A stretch of 11,837 nt of DNA from JAHJCL01 sp043818355. Lineage in GTDB: Bacteria; Patescibacteriota; Minisyncoccia; Minisyncoccales; DG-74-3. The position numbers were made by a program, and so were the translations under genes. Each line of letters opens with the position of its first letter. The stretch's first letter is position 1. Below the pieces are notes generated by a model. The model searched no databases and had not been told where the DNA came from. It saw nothing but the letters and a program-made list of their open reading frames with translations. Location: positions 1 through 11,837 of the forward strand of contig JBDRFX010000012.1 in the NCBI GenBank assembly GCA_043818355.1. Reading direction: 5' to 3'. Below are positions 5,865 through 11,819 of the stretch, piece after piece.

Positions 5865-6632
5865 TTAGTTTTGACGCATTTGTGCTTTTTTAAGTAAATC
5901 TTTGGTCAGAAGCTCATCGCTTGTATCGGCTTCAATGCTTTCCTGGTACCCATTGACTGCCTCTTCAAAATTACTAAGGGCGTGATTCATCTCCGCTTTT
6001 CGGAAAAGAGCCATACTCAAGCAAATATGAACAATAGTGGTATTCGGATAATCCTCTAATAGCTTTCTTGATAACAGCAGACTTTTCTCATAAGAAGCTT
6101 CTGCTTCTTTCCATTTATTCATCAGTCTGTACATCATACCAAGCTCTTCGTAGCAAATCGCCAAATTAAGCCTTCCTATTAGAGATGTTGCGGTTTTATG
6201 GGGAATCACTGCTTCTAGAAACATATCTATTGTTTGTTGAGCCCATAAGAATCCGTCTAACTCGCTTCCTTTTTTCAAAATCTTTCCTGGCTGATAATAA
6301 TTTGGTTGCATCCAAAAGTTCATTCTTGTTTTGGCCGCATTAAATTTCTGCTGACCAGGGGGCATGATTTTTCTCACTACACAAGCTATTAGCAGGGGGC
6401 CTACAGAAACTAGCACTATTCCATAAATGCTTGTTGGATTAAATCCGGTTAATCGATGCGTTATTCCACCTATGATGAAAGTACTAACTACGATAAACCA
6501 ACCCAGCATAGCGTTTTTGTTCCTTATACCATCAATACTAGTCTCCAAAAAGCCTTTCTTGGCCCACTCTATTGAGATAAGAAGGTTACCTATCCCTATT
6601 CCCAAGTAAAATAAAATTTCATATGTGTTCAT
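5865..6632 (-). CDS. Membrane-anchored TPR protein, hypothetical
   Basis: A 255-aa protein with three hydrophobic segments in the first third (~4-21, 40-58, 67-87), then a soluble region with helical repeats. A TPR-like unit is clear at ~155-195 (LAICYEELGMMYRLMNKWKE followed by AEASYEKSLLLSRKL), and a second, weaker one at ~205-240 (NFEEAVNGYQESIEADTS). TPR domains bind protein partners; the membrane part places this one at the cell membrane. It is the second cistron of a two-gene operon: its ATG is 12 nt after the TGA of the upstream gene, and its Shine-Dalgarno GAGGAAG (6646-6640) overlaps that stop, so coupling is likely. A terminator follows the stop. Codon use and the clear SD differ from the mostly SD-less neighbours. 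Specific function not recognisable. Confidence 0.8.
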   Translation of the reverse strand: MNTYEILFYLGIGIGNLLISIEWAKKGFLETSIDGIRNKNAMLGWFIVVSTFIIGGITHRLTGFNPTSIYGIVLVSVGPLLIACVVRKIMPPGQQKFNAAKTRMNFWMQPNYYQPGKILKKGSELDGFLWAQQTIDMFLEAVIPHKTATSLIGRLNLAICYEELGMMYRLMNKWKEAEASYEKSLLLSRKLLEDYPNTTIVHICLSMALFRKAEMNHALSNFEEAVNGYQESIEADTSDELLTKDLLKKAQMRQN

Positions 6633-6644
6633 TGTCTTTCTTCC

Positions 6645-7130
6645 TCATGCGCTCGTTAGACCCTGATCGCTTTCTCTTATAAATCTTGCGACTTCAAGAG
6701 CAAACGATCTCGGCCAATAATACCCATACTCTTGAAACGATATTGAGTGACCTCGTTGGTCAACTATTTTACAGTTCATTGCTCTAGGATCAATTATATC
6801 TGCCATCAGCGTGATTGAAAATTCAGCGGCTGATTCGTTAACTATAATTGCTCCCTGTTCTGTGAAATAATAGTTTAGGTTCTCCACAATTCTTAACGCA
6901 TCATAACCTCCGTTTCTTTGTTCAATAAACAATTTTCTTTTCTGGAAAGTTATTGGCAAAGTAATGTCAGCTGATAGATTTAAAAATTGAGGCAATATCA
7001 CTAAAAAAACCATTATCGTAACTATTTTTTCTACTATTCCGTAATTTCCAACAATGATTACTATTGACGCCAACAGAGTTAAGAGAAGGATCGTTGCTAC
7101 AATAAAAGATCGTGATCTTTTTGCCCCCAT
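6645..7130 (-). CDS. Hypothetical membrane protein with C-terminal soluble domain
   Basis: A 161-aa protein I do not recognise. It has a basic start (MGAKRSRS), two adjacent membrane helices (~9-27 and ~33-50) and a soluble C-terminal domain of about 100 residues (NGGYDALRIVENLNYYFTEQ, then a beta-rich part ending in YYWPRSFALEVARFIRES). With both helices near the N-terminus the domain probably faces the cytoplasm, but topology is not proven. First cistron of the operon with the TPR protein; they may form a membrane complex (inference from gene order). The start is firmly set by AAGGAGGT (7146-7139), 8 nt before the ATG. The two genes share a promoter at 7215-7189. Confidence 0.78.
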   Translation of the reverse strand: MGAKRSRSFIVATILLLTLLASIVIIVGNYGIVEKIVTIMVFLVILPQFLNLSADITLPITFQKRKLFIEQRNGGYDALRIVENLNYYFTEQGAIIVNESAAEFSITLMADIIDPRAMNCKIVDQRGHSISFQEYGYYWPRSFALEVARFIRESDQGLTSA

Positions 7131-7138
7131 ATTATTTT

Positions 7139-7146
7139 ACCTCCTT
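7139..7146 (-). promoter_or_regulatory. Strong Shine-Dalgarno site
   Basis: AAGGAGGT on the minus strand, 8 nt before the ATG at 7130. It is the strongest properly spaced ribosome binding site in the window and contrasts with the SD-less genes around it. Confidence 0.8.
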
Positions 7147-7188
7147 CGTTTTATTTTTTTTAATGTACATTTGTATCTCCATAGACAA

Positions 7189-7215
7189 AATATATCAAAA
7201 CTAATAAAAAGTCAA
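7189..7215 (-). promoter_or_regulatory. Promoter of the membrane/TPR operon
   Basis: Minus strand TTGACT (7215-7210), a 15-nt spacer, and TATATT (7194-7189) with a TGA extension just upstream. Predicted start near 7182, giving a leader of about 50 nt that holds the SD. Confidence 0.55.
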
Positions 7216-7252
7216 AGCAAAAAATTCTTTTTGAGTTAATCTCACAAACAAA

Positions 7253-7296
7253 GCTCTGGCAAGACATGTTAAAACCTGTTTAAAATAATTTGTGTT
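7253..7296 (-). repeat. Dispersed trailer repeat, copy C
   Basis: Plus strand CTGGCAAGACATGTTAAAAC (7256-7275) is identical to copy A at 11429-11447 in nearly all positions, and further homology (CTGTTT...TGTGTTTT) continues to 7296 with a 7-8-nt insertion. It lies directly after the stop of the DUF5654-like gene (7299-7297). On the minus strand a weak TGAG/CTCA hairpin and T6 follow. Confidence 0.6.
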
Positions 7297-7569
7297 TTAT
7301 TTTTCTGCTTTTTTATTACTTAATGACCTCGTAAAATAAATAGAAGTTATAACCACCACAAAAGTTAGTATGATAGCATAAGCAAATTTAGCTAAAATTG
7401 TATTTTTACTAATCGGAAAAAAATATTCTATCAAACCTTTTATAGCTTCATTCCAAGCAAGAGCCGCTACCAATCCAAAAGCGGTTAATATATAACCAGA
7501 TATTTTCTCTAGAATCTCTTTTTTTATTTCACGGCTACCGTTTTTAATTTTATCTTTAATGTTTTCCAT
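7297..7569 (-). CDS. DUF5654-like small membrane protein
   Basis: A 90-aa protein. A charged amphipathic N-terminus (~1-24) is followed by two membrane helices: YILTAFGLVAALAWNEAIKG (~26-45) and FAYAIILTFVVVITSIYFTR (~62-81), with a basic tail. The LVAALAWNEAIK motif matches my recollection of DUF5654, a two-helix family of unknown function in CPR bacteria and archaea. The ATG is 7 nt after TAAAAT (7582-7577) and no SD is seen, so the mRNA is probably leaderless. It stands alone between the DUF5661 gene's trailer and repeat copy C. Function unknown; family call fairly sure. Confidence 0.82.
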   Translation of the reverse strand: MENIKDKIKNGSREIKKEILEKISGYILTAFGLVAALAWNEAIKGLIEYFFPISKNTILAKFAYAIILTFVVVITSIYFTRSLSNKKAEK

Positions 7570-7576
7570 ATATTTT

Positions 7577-7606
7577 ATTTTACCTAAAAATCGCCTAAAT
7601 AGCGAT
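7577..7606 (-). promoter_or_regulatory. Terminator fused to -10 box of the DUF5654-like gene
   Basis: Minus strand stem ATCGC/GCGAT (7606-7602 with 7594-7590, 7-nt loop), T5, then AGGTAAAAT with TAAAAT at 7582-7577. The ATG at 7569 is 7 nt on. The TG extension is AG here, the one deviation among the modules of this type in the window. Confidence 0.6.
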
Positions 7607-7624
7607 CTTTTGATTTAAAAAATT

Positions 7625-7680
7625 CAGCTCCCCTTGGGATATGGTGCAATGTTGGAATCTTTTTTATATTGAATTAAATC
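7625..7680 (-). repeat. Dispersed trailer repeat, copy D (diverged)
   Basis: It shares both ends with copy A (plus strand CAGCTCCCCT at 7625 and GAATTAAATC ending at 7680), while the middle is changed (GCAATGTTGGAATCT in place of GACATGTTAGAACCT, with about 6 nt inserted). It lies in the trailer of the DUF5661 gene and, like copy A, immediately precedes an intrinsic terminator on the minus strand. Confidence 0.45.
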
Positions 7681-7741
7681 AAAACACTCAATTAAAAAAA
7701 TCTGGTTGTTGGATGGGCTTAAAAACTATCCAGTCAAATGA

Positions 7742-8011
7742 TTATTTCTGCCAATAATCATCTGCTTCTTTTTCCATTTTTTTAAGCCTTGTATAGTAAT
7801 CTGAAAATTCATTCAAGTGAGCTAGGGCAATTTTTCCTGTCATAAGAAAATCGTCATTAGTGACATTTGTATGTGGATTTCGCAACCCGTGTTCTAACTC
7901 TACATCTATTCCCATTTTAAATTGTTCTACATCAAATTTAGCCCAATCAATACCCAGCTCTTCTCCAATTTTTTTAGCTTCTTCAATTGTAAACTGTTTT
8001 TTGTTTTCCAT
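7742..8011 (-). CDS. DUF5661-family protein
   Basis: An 89-aa soluble, acidic protein. FTIEEAKKIGEELGIDW (7-23), FDVEQFKMGIDVELEHG (26-42), the NPHTNVTNDD block and GKIALAHLNEFSDYYTRLKK match my recollection of DUF5661, a small family of unknown function spread through CPR bacteria and archaea; the family's usual length is similar, so this copy is full length. No catalytic motif is evident. The HTNVTNDD and His/Asp/Glu-rich pattern might bind metal, but this is speculation. It is a single-gene unit. The promoter TGATAGAAT (8059-8054) follows the upstream gene's terminator and gives a ~35-nt leader without a clear SD. Confidence 0.85.
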   Translation of the reverse strand: MENKKQFTIEEAKKIGEELGIDWAKFDVEQFKMGIDVELEHGLRNPHTNVTNDDFLMTGKIALAHLNEFSDYYTRLKKMEKEADDYWQK

Positions 8012-8053
8012 GTTTTTTTTGATATTTCACTAATTATTTATCTCTCTGTCTCT

Positions 8054-8083
8054 ATTCTATCAAAAAACCGCCTATTTTGCGAT
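8054..8083 (-). promoter_or_regulatory. Terminator fused to extended -10 promoter of the DUF5661 gene
   Basis: Minus strand stem ATCGC/GCGGT (8083-8079 with 8071-8067, one G-U pair), T6, then TGATAGAAT (TAGAAT at 8059-8054). Over the shared part it is nearly identical to the module before the hydrogenase operon (ATTCTATCAAAAAA on plus at both sites). Unlike the other modules, the start codon is 42 nt away. Confidence 0.6.
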
Positions 8084-8103
8084 TTTTTAAACTTCTTCAA
8101 ATT

Positions 8104-8119
8104 AACAACTTGTGTTGTT
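8104..8119. other. Perfect short hairpin between small genes
   Basis: AACAAC (8104-8109), TTGT loop, GTTGTT (8114-8119). It lies in the trailer of the 74-aa gene (stop 8149-8147), upstream of the terminator at 8083-8067. No U-tract follows on either strand, so it is not a terminator itself; it may protect the 3' end. Confidence 0.35.
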
Positions 8120-8146
8120 GGCTTGAAAAAACTTGGGGGTGTTACA

Positions 8147-8371
8147 CTATTGTGCAACTTTTTGTTCAAAACTTTTAAGCTCTGCTTCATTGGTTCCTAT
8201 GTCGCTGATCTTTAAGCCCCCCTCTTTGACATTATTGCGAAGACACTCAACGCCAAACTTATAGTTGATGACATCTCCTGTACGAAGAAGCTTAAGCCAT
8301 ACCTTAGCCCAATATTCATAGTTCTGTCTCTTTTTAGATTTAATTTTGTTTACTACTTCCAATTTAATCAC
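8147..8371 (-). CDS. Hypothetical 74-aa protein, GTG start
   Basis: I do not recognise this protein. The frame is closed by TAA immediately upstream, so the GTG at 8371 is the first possible start. The product is basic at the N-terminus (VNKIKSKKRQNYEYWAKVW), then LKLLRTGDVINYKFGVECLR, and acidic at the C-terminus (SDIGTNEAELKSFEQK); no membrane segment or known motif. TTGACA at 8404-8399 with a weak CACAAT 17 nt downstream (8381-8376), ending 4 nt before the GTG, is a possible promoter. Repeat copy B lies just upstream, and the gene is divergent from the KimA-like transporter. Followed by a hairpin and a terminator. Probably real, function unknown. Confidence 0.55.
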   Translation of the reverse strand: MIKLEVVNKIKSKKRQNYEYWAKVWLKLLRTGDVINYKFGVECLRNNVKEGGLKISDIGTNEAELKSFEQKVAQ

Positions 8372-8410
8372 TTAAATTGTGATAAATAAATCTATATTTG
8401 TCAATAGTCT

Positions 8411-8438
8411 GCTCCCCTGACAAGACATGTTAGAATCT
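8411..8438 (-). repeat. Dispersed repeat, copy B
   Basis: Plus strand GCTCCCCTGACAAGACATGT followed by TAGAATCT matches copy A (11422-11449) at 26 of 28 positions. It lies in the divergent intergenic region between the 74-aa gene and the KimA-like gene, so it is the only copy not in a trailer, and no terminator follows it. Confidence 0.65.
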
Positions 8439-8471
8439 ACAGACTATCTCATACAATATTGTCTATACCTA

Positions 8472-8499
8472 TTGAGTTTTTACAAAAATAATATATAAT
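8472..8499 (+). promoter_or_regulatory. Promoter of the KimA-like gene
   Basis: TTGAGT (8472-8477), a 16-nt spacer, TATAAT (8494-8499). The predicted start near 8506 leaves a leader of only about 13 nt before the ATG at 8519, with no SD and no room for a riboswitch. Confidence 0.6.
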
Positions 8500-8518
8500 T
8501 TTATATTTATAGACCCAT

Positions 8519-10348
8519 ATGATACAGAAAAAAATAAAACAAATTTTACTGGGGCAGCCATTGGCTACAAAAGCCATGGCAGAAGAACGCCTTAATAATT
8601 TCCAAGCTTTGGCAATTTTTGGAAGCGACGCCATTTCTTCTGCAACCTATGCCAGTGAAGAAATTTTGCTTGGACTCACAATCGCAGGAACTGTTTTATT
8701 TTCTGCTTCCCTTCCTATTGCTATCGCCATTTCTGCTTTAATTATTATTGTAGCCCTGTCTTATAGAGAAATCTTACACGCCTATCCACAAGGTGGTGGC
8801 GTCTATAATGTTGCTAAAACAAACTTAGGAGAACTTCCTAGTCTTATAGGAGCTTCAAGTCTTATCACCGACTATATTCTTACTGTTGCCGTTTCAATCA
8901 CTGCAGGAGTAGCTGCCATTACCTCTGCTATACCCCAGTTTTTTCCATATAGAATAATTTTAAGCGTTGGCGTAATTATGTTCTTGACCTGGATGAATCT
9001 TCGGGGGGTACGCTCTGCTGGACGCGCTTTTTCTCTTCCAACATATTTCTTTATTGTCTCAATACTTATCATGCTTGGAATCGGATTATTCCGATTCTTT
9101 AATGGGAGTCTTCCGTTAGTCTCGCCAAAAGAAATCATTGCTGGCCCAATTGGATTGTTGGGAATTATTATTGTTTTAAAAGCGTTCTCCTCTGGGTGTG
9201 CAGCTCTTACGGGAATTGAAGCAATTTCTAATGGAATTCGTGTTTTTAAATCTCCTGAATCCGAAAATGCGTCAAAGATTTTATTTCGACTATCCTTTCT
9301 TTTAATTTTAATATTCTTAGGAATAACGTTTTTGGCATATCAAATGAATGTAATACCATTAAAAGAAGAAACTGTGGTTTCTCAAATTGCCAGAATGTTA
9401 TTCGGAAAAACTTTATTCTATTTCGTTATCCAGATCGCAACTTTCTTAATCTTGTTTCTTGCTGCTAATACTGCCTATGCTGATTTTCCCAGGGTAGTTG
9501 CGCTTCTGGCGGGCGACGGCTATCTTCCAAAACAATTCTTTGCTCTTGGATCAAGGTTGGTTTTTTCTAGAGGAATCGTTGCGCTCTCCATTATCTCGAG
9601 TATTTTAATATTCATGTTCGGAGGTAGTGTCCACGGCTTAATTCCTCTTTATGCCGTGGGAGTTTTTCTGGGATTCTCACTTTCGCAGCTAGGTATGATT
9701 GTGCACTGGAAAACAATAGGCGCCAAAAAGCATCTCAAAAACATAATTATAAATGCAACGGGCTTTATGGTGACTTCAATGGTTTTTCTGGTGGTGCTCC
9801 TTTCAAAATTCCTATACGGCGCTTGGGTTCTTTTGCCAACAATCTTTTTCTTTATTTTAGTAATGAAAAAAATTAATCGCCACTATCTTAAAACAGACAA
9901 GGCCATGGAAATCGAATGGGCAAAATTGCAAAAAACATCTTTAGAAAAGATTATAATGGTTATTTTAATTTCAAAGATTGACAAGCGCACCATTGAAGCA
10001 ACGTCCTTTACCAAAGGTTTTCACCCAACCAAAATCAAGGCATTCCATGTGGCCTTTGATAAACATGCTGGCGAAAAGTTAAAAAAAGAATGGCAGAAAA
10101 TATTCCCCGAAATTCCAATAGAAGTTTATACTGACGAATTCAGAGAAACCATTCCTTCTATTTTGGAATACTTTGCGATTCTTGATATGCAACGTGAAGG
10201 ACAAATTGTGGCTGTGATTCCCATGATGATTACAATTAATTCTTTTGCAGAATATTTGCATAACCAAATCGCTAGAAAAATCGTTGCTGCAATACAAGAA
10301 GATAATCGCAATAACGTAAAAATTCTTGAAGTTCCAATAAAAATGTAG
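8519..10348 (+). CDS. kimA: KimA-type potassium importer (APC superfamily)
   Basis: A 609-aa transporter, nearly the length of Bacillus subtilis KimA (YdaO), with about twelve membrane helices over residues ~30-460 and a soluble C-terminal domain (~470-609). It is recognised by the close motif match to KimA: FGSDAISSATYASEE, AYPQGGGVY, DYILTVAVSITAG, KAFSSGCAALTGIEAISNGI, LAANTAYADFP, LIPLYAVGVF. Positions reported as important for K+ uptake in KimA align one residue later here (D37, D118, T231, E234). KimA imports K+ using the proton gradient, and in Firmicutes it is inhibited by cyclic-di-AMP at the C-terminal domain and at a ydaO riboswitch; the leader here is too short for a riboswitch, so any such control would be at protein level. 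It is the only confident plus-strand gene, convergent with the peptidase gene (37 nt between stops). The start matches the family N-terminus. A general amino-acid permease is the less likely alternative. Confidence 0.88.
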   Translation: MIQKKIKQILLGQPLATKAMAEERLNNFQALAIFGSDAISSATYASEEILLGLTIAGTVLFSASLPIAIAISALIIIVALSYREILHAYPQGGGVYNVAKTNLGELPSLIGASSLITDYILTVAVSITAGVAAITSAIPQFFPYRIILSVGVIMFLTWMNLRGVRSAGRAFSLPTYFFIVSILIMLGIGLFRFFNGSLPLVSPKEIIAGPIGLLGIIIVLKAFSSGCAALTGIEAISNGIRVFKSPESENASKILFRLSFLLILIFLGITFLAYQMNVIPLKEETVVSQIARMLFGKTLFYFVIQIATFLILFLAANTAYADFPRVVALLAGDGYLPKQFFALGSRLVFSRGIVALSIISSILIFMFGGSVHGLIPLYAVGVFLGFSLSQLGMIVHWKTIGAKKHLKNIIINATGFMVTSMVFLVVLLSKFLYGAWVLLPTIFFFILVMKKINRHYLKTDKAMEIEWAKLQKTSLEKIIMVILISKIDKRTIEATSFTKGFHPTKIKAFHVAFDKHAGEKLKKEWQKIFPEIPIEVYTDEFRETIPSILEYFAILDMQREGQIVAVIPMMITINSFAEYLHNQIARKIVAAIQEDNRNNVKILEVPIKM

Positions 10349-10385
10349 TAAAGATAATCAATAAAAAAATCCCCTATTAAATTTT

Positions 10386-11372
10386 TTAATGTTTCAAAAT
10401 TTCCAATACTATTTTTCCATTAGTAGCTACTAAACTCACCTCTCCACCGATAGGAAAAGTACTTTTTGGTTCAGTATGTCCGAAATCAACATTAGCTATG
10501 ACCGGCAGTTTTTCTAACTCTTTTTTTGTCTTGATAATCTTGGAAATATTCTCTACTGTTATTTTGCTTGCTTTTTGAAACCTACCAATCACAACTCCTT
10601 TTACGTTTTTGAAATCGGGCAGATGTAAAAGTGATTGCAAGTCTCGATCAAAATGATGAGACAAAGATTCTTCGTCATCCTCAATGAAAAGAATAGAATT
10701 AGCCAGGCTCGGAAAATATTCAGTGCCTTGTAGTAAATTTAGAGTGCAAAGATTTGTTCCAATAATAGTGCCTGAGGCCCTCCCCTTATTGATAATCGAA
10801 AAACCATCGTTGCTAATGAGATTCCTTTCTTTTTGATCTTTTTGCCAATCATCATCACTCCATTTTTTGCTTGAAATTATCTCAAACGGAGCCTTTGAAA
10901 ACAAGCACTTTTTAAAATATTCCAACGTGTAGTCCAAATAAAACTCTTGACCAAAGGTTGAATAATTGGGTCCGCAATAAGAAACTAATCCCGTTTTAGT
11001 AAATATTGCGTTATTGAGAGCAGTAATATCTGAATAACCACAAAAAATTTTGGGATTATTTTTAATCAAATCCCAATCTAAATATCTTAATAACTGATTA
11101 CTATTAAAACCACCTACTACGGGAATAATCGCTTTGACGTTTTCATCAGAAAAAGCCTCGTGTATATCTTGAACGCGAGATTCAATGCTTGAAGAATCAA
11201 AATCGTCTTTTTCTTCAATATGCTTTCCGAAACTTAATTTTAAACCCAAATCCGAAAAACATTGATTGGCAATTCTTTGAGCTTCTTGAGGTATGGTTGC
11301 CATTGAGCAAGACGGTGCAATAATCCTTACCTCGTCTCCATTTTTTAATTTTGCGGGATAAATCTTTTTCAT
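10386..11372 (-). CDS. S66-family peptidase, LD-carboxypeptidase/MccF-like
   Basis: A 328-aa serine peptidase of family S66. The catalytic triad can be placed: nucleophile S114 in CGYSDIT, E231 in LFIEDDEE, and H299 in FGHTEPKSTFPIGG. The VVGGFNSNQLLRYLDWDLIK block (85-104) resembles the MccF branch more than classical LdcA. LdcA enzymes trim the terminal D-Ala from tetrapeptide in cell-wall recycling, in the cytoplasm; MccF splits the amide in microcin C-like nucleotide peptides and confers immunity. No signal peptide, so cytoplasmic. It is a single gene with no muropeptide or microcin genes near it, so the substrate is open. The start is set by TGGTATAAT ending 6 nt before the ATG; no SD, probably a leaderless mRNA. 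Intact, full length for the family. Confidence 0.93.
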   Translation of the reverse strand: MKKIYPAKLKNGDEVRIIAPSCSMATIPQEAQRIANQCFSDLGLKLSFGKHIEEKDDFDSSSIESRVQDIHEAFSDENVKAIIPVVGGFNSNQLLRYLDWDLIKNNPKIFCGYSDITALNNAIFTKTGLVSYCGPNYSTFGQEFYLDYTLEYFKKCLFSKAPFEIISSKKWSDDDWQKDQKERNLISNDGFSIINKGRASGTIIGTNLCTLNLLQGTEYFPSLANSILFIEDDEESLSHHFDRDLQSLLHLPDFKNVKGVVIGRFQKASKITVENISKIIKTKKELEKLPVIANVDFGHTEPKSTFPIGGEVSLVATNGKIVLEILKH

Positions 11373-11378
11373 AAATTT

Positions 11379-11410
11379 ATTATACCAAAAACCCGAGAAA
11401 TAATCTCGGG
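11379..11410 (-). promoter_or_regulatory. Terminator fused to extended -10 promoter of the S66 peptidase
   Basis: Minus strand perfect 7-bp stem CCCGAGA/TCTCGGG (11410-11404 with 11398-11392, 5-nt loop), T5 (11391-11387), then TGGTATAAT with a consensus TATAAT at 11384-11379. The ATG at 11372 is 6 nt beyond, so transcription is predicted to start at or next to the start codon. Confidence 0.75.
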
Positions 11411-11419
11411 CTAAAAACT

Positions 11420-11469
11420 CAGCTCCCCTGGCAAGACATGTTAGAACCTGTTTTGTGTTTAATTAAATC
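11420..11469 (-). repeat. Dispersed trailer repeat, copy A (longest copy)
   Basis: Plus strand from CAGCTCCCCTGGCAAGACAT (11420) to TTAATTAAATC (ending 11469). It shares 26 of 28 core positions with copy B, nearly all of its core with copy C, and both ends with copy D. It is enclosed by two terminators on the minus strand: one right after the coiled-coil gene and one before the peptidase gene. Confidence 0.65.
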
Positions 11470-11491
11470 AAAAAACCACCTGATTGGTAGC
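11470..11491 (-). terminator. Intrinsic terminator of the coiled-coil gene
   Basis: Minus strand stem GCTACC/GGTGGT (11491-11486 with 11480-11475, 5-nt loop, G-U pairs included), followed by T6 (11475-11470). It lies 25 nt after the stop codon (11518-11516). Confidence 0.6.
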
Positions 11492-11515
11492 TTTTAAACT
11501 TTTCAGAATTAATAA

Positions 11516-11764
11516 TTAATATTCTAGTTTAATATCAAGTTTTTCAGCAACCTGCTGGAGCCATTTTTCGTGTCTATTAAGTTGATTTTTAACAGAAGCA
11601 TACTCTGTGTTTAAATCAGTGACAGCTTTAGCTAATCCATCTACAGAAATGGCTAAAGCTTGAACTGTCTCCCTAAGTCCATCAACATCCTGTCTCAATT
11701 CTTTAATATCTTCTTTGGTCGCAAGAATGCTAGCAAGTTTTTGTATGTCCTCGTTAGTAAGCAT
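11516..11764 (-). CDS. Small coiled-coil protein (82 aa), CPR-type hypothetical
   Basis: The frame is open from an ATG at 11803, but I place the start at the ATG at 11764: a consensus promoter (-10 at 11797-11792) lies between the two, and the extra 13 residues are not family-like. The product begins MLTNEDIQKLASILATKEDI and continues as heptad-rich helix (LRQDVDGLRETVQALAISVD, then KAVTDLNTEYASVKNQL), ending with RHEKWLQQVAEKLDIKLEY. Similar short MLTNEDI...KLEY proteins are, from memory, frequent in CPR genomes, with unknown function; a trimeric coiled coil is plausible. No membrane segment and no SD; the leader is ~21 nt. A terminator follows. Confidence 0.8.
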   Translation of the reverse strand: MLTNEDIQKLASILATKEDIKELRQDVDGLRETVQALAISVDGLAKAVTDLNTEYASVKNQLNRHEKWLQQVAEKLDIKLEY

Positions 11765-11791
11765 TGTTATATATAGTAAATTTATATTTTT

Positions 11792-11819
11792 ATTATATTT
11801 CAAAAATAATAGATGTCAA
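11792..11819 (-). promoter_or_regulatory. Consensus sigma-70-type promoter of the coiled-coil gene
   Basis: Minus strand TTGACA (11819-11814), a 16-nt spacer, TATAAT (11797-11792). Both boxes are perfect. The predicted start near 11785 rules out the upstream ATG at 11803 for this transcript. Confidence 0.75.

Noticed and set aside
7625..7680. Copy D as a decayed NUDIX fragment
   Set aside because: It shares GGTGCRATGTTGGAAT with the NUDIX gene at ~4537-4552, but the match is only about 16 nt, while the ends match repeat copy A, which explains it better.
8440..8518. ydaO (cyclic-di-AMP) riboswitch before the KimA-like gene
   Set aside because: Only ~13 nt lie between the predicted transcription start and the ATG; no riboswitch-like conserved blocks are seen.
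8449..8634. Minus-strand open frame opposite the KimA-like start
   Set aside because: Antisense to a strongly supported gene and its promoter; composition is not protein-like.
10363..10387. Terminator between the convergent KimA-like and peptidase genes
   Set aside because: The only possible stem is A/T pairs (AAAAAAT/ATTTTTT) and runs into the peptidase stop codon; too weak to call.
11420..11449. Trailer repeat as a tRNA gene or tRNA 3' end
   Set aside because: The TTCTAAC loop and AGGGGAGC end suggest a T-arm and acceptor, but the T-stem does not pair and no D or anticodon arm is present in any copy.
11765..11803. N-terminal extension of the coiled-coil protein from ATG 11803
   Set aside because: It contains the -10 box of a consensus promoter, so the transcript would begin inside it.
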